A stretch of 47,601 nucleotides of DNA from CADCVW01 sp035644935 (lineage in GTDB: Bacteria; Pseudomonadota; Alphaproteobacteria; Sphingomonadales; Sphingomonadaceae), in the NCBI GenBank assembly GCA_035644935.1, contig DASQNO010000080.1, positions 1-47,601 on the forward strand, written 5' to 3'. The notes under the pieces are model-generated. The model was not told where the DNA came from. It saw nothing but the letters and a program-made list of their open reading frames with translations, and did not search any database. Positions 35,700 through 42,323 of the stretch are shown here, piece after piece; positions within the stretch are counted from its first letter, which is position 1, and each line of letters begins with the position of its first letter. The translations under genes and the position numbers were made by a program.

Positions 35700-36575
35700 C
35701 TAGCGCGGCGCGATCGAGGCGCCGCTTGGCGGTATTGGCCCCGGGGGCGTCGTGGGCGCGATGGCGGGGACCGACGCCGGCGTCGACATCCGCGTCGGGT
35801 CGAGCAAGGCGGCGGTTTCGATTGCGTCCAGCGCGCGGCGGGCGGCGACGTAGCGGCGGGCGTCGGCGATCCAGCGCGCCGCGCGCTGCTGCCCCGGCAT
35901 GCGCAGCACCTCGGCAAGCGCGACATCGACCTGTCCCGCGTCCAGCCGTTCGCGGGCGCGGTCGAGGCGTTCCGACGGCACGGTCGAGGTCGAACCGGCG
36001 CGGCGGATGGTGATCAGGCTGCCGAGTTCGCGCTGCGTCGCCGTCCACCAGTCGTCGCTGGGCGCCGAGGCGGTGAGATCGGGACCGAGTTCGCCCAGGC
36101 CCTGGCGCAGCTGCTCCAGCGTCACCGGATGTCGCGCGGCGGTGATGACGATCGCAACCGCCGTGCGCTGCGTTTCGGCGAAGCGTTCGCGCAGCAGACC
36201 TTCGATATAGCCCAGCGCAACACCGCGATCGAGCGCGCGGCGCGCGGCGAACGCGACCAGCAATCCTTCCGCCCGGTCGGCGTTGCCAACCGCATCGCGG
36301 CTCGCCTGGTCGACGCGGTCGATGCGCGATTCCAGCTGCGCCAGCCGCATCGGCAGGTCGCCGGGCGCAACGGGCGCGGCGCGGGGACGCGCGATGTAGA
36401 CCGGGCGGGCCGCGGGTTCCGGGGCGAGCCCCAGCAGCTTCACGCCGGCCGGCCATTGCGAGAGCAGCCAGGCCATTGCGGCGAGGCCCGCGAGGAACGC
36501 GATCAGCATCAGGAGCAAGCCGCGCAGGACCGGCCGCGAACGGGAGGCGTCGTCGAACTTCGCGGCATCGCTCAT
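35700..36575 (-). CDS. Mitofilin/Mic60-like inner-membrane protein in the heme operon
   Basis: 291 residues. One membrane helix near the N-terminus (GLLLMLIAFLAGLAAMAWLL, about residues 19-38) is followed by a Pro/Ala linker, a short helical stretch (LPMRLAQLESRIDRVDQ) and an alpha-helical C-terminal half. The segment DDWWTATQRELGSLITIRR, then RLDRARERLDAGQVDVALAEV and ARWIADARRYVAARRALD, looks like the mitofilin signature domain (COG4223). Alphaproteobacterial Mic60 relatives are encoded next to heme genes, as here: the ATG overlaps the hemD stop as ATGA. The usual long coiled coil is much reduced. The role, by analogy, would be membrane shaping or contact between envelope membranes. Confidence 0.7.
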   Translation of the reverse strand: MSDAAKFDDASRSRPVLRGLLLMLIAFLAGLAAMAWLLSQWPAGVKLLGLAPEPAARPVYIARPRAAPVAPGDLPMRLAQLESRIDRVDQASRDAVGNADRAEGLLVAFAARRALDRGVALGYIEGLLRERFAETQRTAVAIVITAARHPVTLEQLRQGLGELGPDLTASAPSDDWWTATQRELGSLITIRRAGSTSTVPSERLDRARERLDAGQVDVALAEVLRMPGQQRAARWIADARRYVAARRALDAIETAALLDPTRMSTPASVPAIAPTTPPGPIPPSGASIAPR

Positions 36576-37264
36576 CGCGGGGCGTTCTCGCACAGCTTGC
36601 CGGCAATCGCCAGCATGGCGGCGTCGGTCGGCGCGGGCGCGGCGTCGACGCTGCGCCAGCCGCGCCCCGCAGCCTCGGCCGCGGCGGGGCTGATCGCGAC
36701 GAGGCGCTGGTTCGCCCGGCCCCAACCCCCATCGTCGATCAGCCGCGCGAAAAGCGACGCGGCGCGAGGGGAATGGAGAAGCACCACCGCGCCGGCAGCG
36801 ATCGCCCCCGCGGCGGCAGGCGGCAGCGCGTCCGCGGCGATGACGCGGTAGACAGGAACGGGGTGGACCGACAGGTCGGCGAAATCGGGCGACACACGAT
36901 GCTCGCCGCACAGGTGGAGCACGCGGCGGTGCGCGCGTGCTGCGATCTCTGCCGCCAACGCCGCCGCGCCGGCGGCGCCGACTTCGGGGAACAGCCCGAT
37001 CTCTCGCATCGCTGCGGCGGTCGCCGCGCCGACGGCGAAGGCGGGGAGCCGGGCATAGAGGCCGAGGGCGGAGCCGGCGTGCCGCGCGGCGTTGGCGCTG
37101 GTCATCATCAGCGCGTCGAAACGATCGGGAGCGGGCGCGTCCCAGGCGAGAGCCTCCACGTGGAACAGCGGCGCGACGACGGGCAGGAGGCCGAGCAAGC
37201 GCGCCGCCGCAGCCGTCGCCGAAGCCCCTGGCTCCGGGCGGCAGACGAGCAGCGGCGCGCTCAC
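36572..37264 (-). CDS. hemD: Uroporphyrinogen-III synthase
   Basis: HemD closes and inverts ring D of hydroxymethylbilane. The 230-residue product has the weak but recognisable HemD layout: LLVCRPEPGASATAAAARLLG at the start, DALMMTSANAARHAG, LPAFAVGAATAAAMREIG, AVVLLHSPRAASLFARLI and LVAISPAAAEAAGRGWRSV. It starts at GTG 37264, overlapping the hemC stop as GTGA. HemD sequences vary greatly, so position after hemC is strong support. Confidence 0.92.
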   Translation of the reverse strand: MSAPLLVCRPEPGASATAAAARLLGLLPVVAPLFHVEALAWDAPAPDRFDALMMTSANAARHAGSALGLYARLPAFAVGAATAAAMREIGLFPEVGAAGAAALAAEIAARAHRRVLHLCGEHRVSPDFADLSVHPVPVYRVIAADALPPAAAGAIAAGAVVLLHSPRAASLFARLIDDGGWGRANQRLVAISPAAAEAAGRGWRSVDAAPAPTDAAMLAIAGKLCENAPR

Positions 37265-38184
37265 CCGGTGAAGGATGCGCGCAGGCGGGGGCTGGAGCGT
37301 TCCAGCAGGTCGGTGGCGAGCAGCACGGGCGGATAGCCGTCGCCGGGATCGAGCCGCGTCCGGCCCGTCACGCGTTCGCCGCCGTCCTCCGTCAGGATCT
37401 CGGCGCGCAGGTCGATCGCCTCGCCATTCATCAGAGCCAGCACCGCTGCGGGGGAGCGGCAATTGCCGCCCAGCGCCATCAGCAGCGTGCGTTCGGCGGT
37501 GACGCAGGCCCAGGTGGCGGCGTGGTTGAGCGATCCGACAAGGTCCGCGATCAGCGTGTCGCCGGCGCGGCATTCGACCCCCACCGCGCCCTGCGACGCG
37601 GCCGGCAGCATGACATCGATGGCGATGGCGACCCCGATCTCCGCGTGGCCGAGGCGGTCGAGCCCGGCGGCGGCGAGCAGCGTGGCGTCAGCGTCGCCGG
37701 CGGCGAGCTTCGCTAGGCGTCCGGCGACGTTGCCGCGGATAGGTACGATGCGCAGGTCGGGCCTCAAGTGGAGCAGCTGCGCGGCGCGGCGCGGCGAGGA
37801 GGTGCCGACGCGGGCGCCAGCAGGAAGCGAGGCGAGATCACCGGCGCCCACCAGACGGTCGCGGACGTCGGCGCGGGGCAGCATGGCGGCGAGCGCCAGC
37901 GTGCCGGGCCGCACGCTTTCGACATCCTTCATCGAATGCACCGACAGATCGGTCTCGCCGTCCAGCAGCGCGCGGTCCAGTTCCTTGGTCCACAGCGCCT
38001 TGCCGCCGACCTCCGCCAGCGGCCGGTCCTGGATGCGGTCGCCGGAGGTGCGGATGGCGACGATCTCCACCGCCCCCTCCTCCAGGCCGTGGATGGCGCG
38101 CAACGCGCCCGCGACGAGATTGGCCTGGACCAGCGCCAGCGGCGACCCGCGCGTGCCGATGCGCAAAGGCGCGGTGAGCTTCAT
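37261..38184 (-). CDS. hemC: Porphobilinogen deaminase (hydroxymethylbilane synthase)
   Basis: HemC joins four porphobilinogens into hydroxymethylbilane. The 307-residue protein shows LRIGTRGSPLALVQAN, DLSVHSMKDV, VGTSSPRRAAQL, IRGNVAGRLAKL and ASQGAVGVE. The cofactor-bearing cysteine is C242 in LGGNCRSPAAV, at the same number as in E. coli. It is the first gene of hemC-hemD-mitofilin-like and is divergent from tsaD with a 141-base gap that should contain both promoters. Confidence 0.97.
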   Translation of the reverse strand: MKLTAPLRIGTRGSPLALVQANLVAGALRAIHGLEEGAVEIVAIRTSGDRIQDRPLAEVGGKALWTKELDRALLDGETDLSVHSMKDVESVRPGTLALAAMLPRADVRDRLVGAGDLASLPAGARVGTSSPRRAAQLLHLRPDLRIVPIRGNVAGRLAKLAAGDADATLLAAAGLDRLGHAEIGVAIAIDVMLPAASQGAVGVECRAGDTLIADLVGSLNHAATWACVTAERTLLMALGGNCRSPAAVLALMNGEAIDLRAEILTEDGGERVTGRTRLDPGDGYPPVLLATDLLERSSPRLRASFTG

Positions 38185-38325
38185 CGACGGGCATTCGGGC
38201 AGAGCATCGCCGCACCCCATAGCGGCCCGTTCGCTTCTGTCGAAATTCGGCGATCGGGAATAGGTGGCTCGCCGAGCGCGCCGCCCTTTTCGACACTCCG
38301 CCGGGGAAGCGTTAAGGGAAGCACG

Positions 38326-39360
38326 GTGACCCTGATCCTCGGCCTTGAATCGAGCTGCGACGAGAGCGCGGCGGCTTTGGTGACGGGGGACGGGCGCGTC
38401 CTGTCGCACAGACTGGCGGGTCAGGAGGCCGCGCATCGGCCATTCGGCGGCGTCGTTCCCGAAATCGCGGCGCGCGCGCATGTGGAAGCCTTGCCGCCGC
38501 TGATCGAGGCAGCGCTGGCGGAGGTCGGCGTTCGCCTGCGCGACGTCGACGCGGTGGCGGCGACGGCGGGACCGGGGCTGATCGGCGGCGTCATGGTCGG
38601 GCTGGTGATGGGCAAGGCGCTGGCGTTCGCGGCCGGCAAGCCGCTGATCGCGGTCAACCATCTGGAAGGCCATGCCCTGTCGGCGCGGCTGGTCGATCGC
38701 AACCTCGGCTTCCCTTATCTCCTGCTTCTCGTGTCGGGCGGGCACTGCCAGATCCTGCGCGTCGAGGGGGTCGGAGCGTACGCGCGGCTCGCCACAACGA
38801 TCGACGACGCGGTGGGAGAGGCGTTCGACAAATGCGCCAAGATCCTGGGGCTGGGCTTTCCCGGCGGACCGGCGGTCGAGATCGCCGCGCAGACGGGCGA
38901 CGGGCGCGCCGTGCCGCTGCCCCGGCCGTTGCTGGGTTCGGCCGAGCCGCATTTCTCATTCGCGGGCCTCAAGAGCGCGGTTGTCCGCGCGCATGAAGCG
39001 GGCGTGCACCGGCCCGAGGACATCGCGGCGTCTTTCCAGGCGGCGGTGATCGACTGCCTGCTCGACCGGACCCGAAGGGCGATCGCGCGGGCGGGGCCGG
39101 TCGAGGCGCTGGTTGTGGCCGGCGGCGTCGCCGCCAACGGCCCGATCCGGGCGGCGCTGACGGACCTCGCACATGCGCACGATCTGCGTTTCGTCGCGCC
39201 CCCGTTGTGGCTGTGCACGGATAATGCGGCGATGATCGCGTGGGCGGGGGCGGAGCGGCTGGCGGCGGGGCTGACCGACGACCTAGACGCGCCGGCGCGG
39301 CCGCGCTGGCCTTTGGACCCCACCGCGGAGGCGGCGCGCGGCGCGGGCGTGAAAGCATGA
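38326..39360 (+). CDS. tsaD: tRNA N6-threonylcarbamoyladenosine transferase TsaD
   Basis: TsaD attaches the threonylcarbamoyl group to A37 of tRNAs that read ANN codons. The 344-residue ASKHA-fold protein has ILGLESSCDESAAALV, the iron-binding histidines H112 and H116 in HLEGHALSA, LLVSGGHCQIL, ATTIDDAVGEAFDKCAKILGLGFPGGPAVE and VVAGGVAANGPIR. GTG 38326 with AAGGGAA upstream is the start; the frame stays open far upstream antisense to hemC, which is not part of the gene. Confidence 0.97.
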   Translation: MTLILGLESSCDESAAALVTGDGRVLSHRLAGQEAAHRPFGGVVPEIAARAHVEALPPLIEAALAEVGVRLRDVDAVAATAGPGLIGGVMVGLVMGKALAFAAGKPLIAVNHLEGHALSARLVDRNLGFPYLLLLVSGGHCQILRVEGVGAYARLATTIDDAVGEAFDKCAKILGLGFPGGPAVEIAAQTGDGRAVPLPRPLLGSAEPHFSFAGLKSAVVRAHEAGVHRPEDIAASFQAAVIDCLLDRTRRAIARAGPVEALVVAGGVAANGPIRAALTDLAHAHDLRFVAPPLWLCTDNAAMIAWAGAERLAAGLTDDLDAPARPRWPLDPTAEAARGAGVKA

Positions 39361-39370
39361 GGGTGCGGAC

Positions 39371-40363
39371 ATGAGCATCGGGGTGATTGGCGGCGGCGCG
39401 TGGGGCACGGCGCTGGCGCAGGTGGCCGCGTCGAACGGCACGGACGTGCTGATCTGGGTCCGCGAGGACGACGTGCGGCGGGGCATCAACGGCGGCCACG
39501 AGAACGCGGCGTTTCTGCCCGGCATCCCCCTGTCGCCGCGCATCCGGGCAACCGACGACCTGGGCGCGCTGGGCGCGTGCGACGCGATCCTGGTGGTGAC
39601 GCCGGCGCAGCACATGCGCGCGGTGCTGGCCGAGCTGCCGCAGGGGACCGTGCCGCTGGTGCTGTGCGCCAAGGGCATCGAGGAGGCGACCACGAGCTTT
39701 CTCCACGACATCGCCGGCCAAATGCACCCGCGCTCAGCCGTGGCGGTGCTGTCGGGGCCGACCTTTGCGCACGAAGTGGCGCGGGGGCTGCCGACGGCGG
39801 TGACTCTGGCGGTGGCGGGGGTCGGCGAAACTGGCGGCGTCGGCGAGGCGTTGCGCGACCTTCTCGCCCGCCCGCATTTCCGGCCATATCTGACCGACGA
39901 CGTCGTCGGCGCAGAGATCGGCGGCGCGGTCAAGAACGTGCTGGCGATCGCGTGTGGGGTCGTCGAGGGCTACGGCCTGGGGCAGAACGCGCGAGCGGCG
40001 CTGATTTCGCGCGGCTTCGCCGAAATGACGCGCTTCGGCCTGGCGCACGGCGCGCGCGCGGAAACGCTGGCGGGGCTGTCGGGCCTGGGCGACCTGGTGC
40101 TGACTTGCTCGTCGACCAGTTCGCGCAATTTCAGCCTTGGCAAGGGCCTGGGCGAAGGTCGCCGGGCGGACGAACTGCTCGCCGACCGGCGCACCGTCGC
40201 GGAAGGCGCGTACACGGCGCCGGTGCTGATGCGGGCCGCGGCCCGCGCCGGGATCGACATGCCGGTGGCGGCGGCGGTGCAACGCCTGCTCACCGGCGAG
40301 GCGACGGTGGCGGACACGGTGGCAGGCCTGCTGGCGCGACCCTTGCGCAGCGAAGGGCGCTAG
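39371..40363 (+). CDS. gpsA: Glycerol-3-phosphate dehydrogenase [NAD(P)+]
   Basis: GpsA reduces dihydroxyacetone phosphate to sn-glycerol 3-phosphate for phospholipids. The 330-residue protein has the dinucleotide motif IGVIGGGAWGTALAQ, LCAKGIEEATTSF, LSGPTFAHEVARGLPTAV, the catalytic K188 in GAVKNVLAIACG and GLSGLGDLVLTCSS. It follows tsaD by ten bases, a common arrangement in alphaproteobacteria. Confidence 0.97.
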   Translation: MSIGVIGGGAWGTALAQVAASNGTDVLIWVREDDVRRGINGGHENAAFLPGIPLSPRIRATDDLGALGACDAILVVTPAQHMRAVLAELPQGTVPLVLCAKGIEEATTSFLHDIAGQMHPRSAVAVLSGPTFAHEVARGLPTAVTLAVAGVGETGGVGEALRDLLARPHFRPYLTDDVVGAEIGGAVKNVLAIACGVVEGYGLGQNARAALISRGFAEMTRFGLAHGARAETLAGLSGLGDLVLTCSSTSSRNFSLGKGLGEGRRADELLADRRTVAEGAYTAPVLMRAAARAGIDMPVAAAVQRLLTGEATVADTVAGLLARPLRSEGR

Positions 40364-40574
40364 GCGCGATCATTGTCGGCGTTTTCCACGTACCTTGCAG
40401 CAACCGGAGCGTGCCGCGTCCTTGCCTTCAGTTAGGGTGAGGACGGTCGATCCCCAAAGCGCAGAACAGCCGGAGGGTTAACCCGGCCCGAGTTTGCGTA
40501 CCGTGTAAAGACAGGTCGAAGACGGGGCTCACCGCCCTATTCCTGGACTTCCGTGACTGTTCTAGCAGCTTGGA

Positions 40575-41600
40575 ATGTCTTGGATCGTCCCTGCAGCCGC
40601 TGTCCCGCGGCGGACCTATAGCAGGCCCCGCTTGGGCCGCTTGGCCGTCGTGGTCGCACTTCTCTTTGCCGGATGCGCCACTCCACTTCGCGCCGAGATC
40701 GCCCCTTCGTTCGGACGATTGCAGGAGCTTCGCGCGCAGGAACTGCGGGTCGCAAGCGTGGCGTACCGGCTGTCGGTGGCTGGCCGGGCGCTTTGCCGCG
40801 GCGCGATGGCGGGCCAACCCGGCTTCACCATGCACGGCATCGAGCAGTACGACGTCGCCGACCGCCCGGTGGTCGCCGCCGGGTTCGCGCTCGGCCGGCA
40901 CGCGGGCGTGATGGCGGTGGTGGCCGGCAGCCCGGCGGACCGGGCGGGGCTGAAGGCGGACGACCAACTGGTGTCGGTCAACGGACGTGTCCTGAGCCTG
41001 GCAGCGGCGGACCCTGGCAATCGGCCCACTCGCGCTGCCGTCGAGCAGTCCGAGAAGATCGTTTCGGAGGAGATGAAGACAGGCGAGGTGACGATCCGTG
41101 TTCTGCGGGCCGGGGGCCTTCGCGACGTGCGCTTCGTACCCGAGCTCGGCTGCGTCACCAAGGTGGAACTGGTGCCCGGCCGCCAGGTGAATGCCTGGGC
41201 CGATGGCGATCGCGTGGTGATCAGCGCCGGAATCGTCGAGCAATGCGGTACTGACGCCGACCTGGCCTTGGTCATCGCCCACGAGATTGCGCACAATCTT
41301 CTCGGTCACAGCCACAAGCTGGCGCGAGCGAGCGGGCGAAGCGAAGTGATGCGGCTCCGGGGGTCGGGAGCCGCGGCGATGCGGCAAACGGAGGAAGAGG
41401 CCGACCGGCTGGCGGTCGTGCTGGCGAGCGCCGCCTCCTACGACCTCGCCCGCGCCGAGGCGTTCATGGCGCGCTTGTTGGAAAATCCCGACGGCGCGAA
41501 CGCGGCAGAGACGCATCCCGCCGCCGATCGGCGGCTGAAGCTTCTCGGCGCCGCCATCGCGGCGGCACGCCGGCCGTCGCCGGAGCTTCCGGCACGCTGA
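40575..41600 (+). CDS. M48-family metalloprotease with PDZ domain, exported
   Basis: 341 residues. The N-terminus has basic residues and a hydrophobic helix (RLAVVVALLFAGCATPLRAE), giving a signal peptide or a lipobox-like FAGC with C34. A PDZ-like domain follows (about residues 100-190: GVMAVVAGSPADRAGLKADDQLVSVNGR). The zinc site is H236-E-I-A-H240 in LVIAHEIAHNLLGH, with the third ligand probably in TEEEADRLAV. It should be a periplasmic or membrane-attached protease. It converges on the L,D-transpeptidase gene, with only three bases between the stops. Confidence 0.87.
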   Translation: MSWIVPAAAVPRRTYSRPRLGRLAVVVALLFAGCATPLRAEIAPSFGRLQELRAQELRVASVAYRLSVAGRALCRGAMAGQPGFTMHGIEQYDVADRPVVAAGFALGRHAGVMAVVAGSPADRAGLKADDQLVSVNGRVLSLAAADPGNRPTRAAVEQSEKIVSEEMKTGEVTIRVLRAGGLRDVRFVPELGCVTKVELVPGRQVNAWADGDRVVISAGIVEQCGTDADLALVIAHEIAHNLLGHSHKLARASGRSEVMRLRGSGAAAMRQTEEEADRLAVVLASAASYDLARAEAFMARLLENPDGANAAETHPAADRRLKLLGAAIAAARRPSPELPAR

Positions 41601-41603
41601 TAT

Positions 41604-42317
41604 CTAGCGGCCGGGGGAAACCGGTGCGGCGGGCGCTCGCATTGCGAAAACCTCGTGGAGCCTTTCGCTTTCCGGAAGTATGTAGACGATGCCGACCGTA
41701 CCGGTGAACGCCGGGACGACGACTCCGTCGTAGAACCGGGCGGGCACGTTGATGCAGCCGTAGGAGATGCGGTTGTCGCGCGGCGAGGCGGAGGCCAGGC
41801 GGGCGTGGCGACGGTCCGCGGGGCTGCCCGCCACGACCCGGTGCAGCGACAGGGCCGCGTCGTAGTCCACCCACAATATGTCCTGTTCGAAGTCGTGGCC
41901 GAGCGAGGCCTGGAACCGGCCCGCGGGCGTGGTGCGTTCCGGCGGCGTGATCGTCGCCAGCTTGCGCTGGCCGATGCCCGGAACGCTGTCGTCGCCGACG
42001 CCGAGGCCCAGCAGAGCGGCCGCCGCGCCACGTAGCCGGGCGTCGCGGTCGAACACGAAGACCCTGGCGTCCACCTTGTCGATGATCACGAAGGGCAAGC
42101 CCTGGTTGTCGCCGGACTCCAGCACCCAGGCCGCAACCTCGCGCGCGGCGGCGGACGCGGCGTGCCGTCCGAACGGCGCAAGGTCCTGTTGGGGCCGCGA
42201 TGCGCCCGGATTGGCCGCGGCCGGTAACGCCAGGCTCGCCGCAAGCGCAGCCAGGCCGCATGTCGCGACTTTGCCGTGTGGCCGTGCGCGACCGCGAGAA
42301 CCAACGGACCAGCCCAC
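41604..42317 (-). CDS. Exported L,D-transpeptidase-family protein (YkuD type)
   Basis: 237 residues with an N-terminal signal peptide (cleavage probably after LPAAA, residue 35). The YkuD domain has VIIDKVDARVFVFDRDARL, TTPAGRFQASLGHDFE, and the catalytic cysteine C188 in RISYGCINVP. Such enzymes make 3-3 peptide cross-links in peptidoglycan or attach proteins to it through a diaminopimelate residue. The residue after GCI is Asn rather than the usual Arg. It starts at GTG 42317, six bases after the tpsA stop and without a good ribosome-binding site, so it is probably translated together with tpsA. Confidence 0.85.
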   Translation of the reverse strand: MGWSVGSRGRARPHGKVATCGLAALAASLALPAAANPGASRPQQDLAPFGRHAASAAAREVAAWVLESGDNQGLPFVIIDKVDARVFVFDRDARLRGAAAALLGLGVGDDSVPGIGQRKLATITPPERTTPAGRFQASLGHDFEQDILWVDYDAALSLHRVVAGSPADRRHARLASASPRDNRISYGCINVPARFYDGVVVPAFTGTVGIVYILPESERLHEVFAMRAPAAPVSPGR

Positions 42318-42323
42318 GTCGTT

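Noticed and set aside
40364..40574. Possible small gene or RNA between gpsA and the M48 protease
   Set aside because: No frame with a ribosome-binding site and no strong fold was visible; probably only the protease promoter region.
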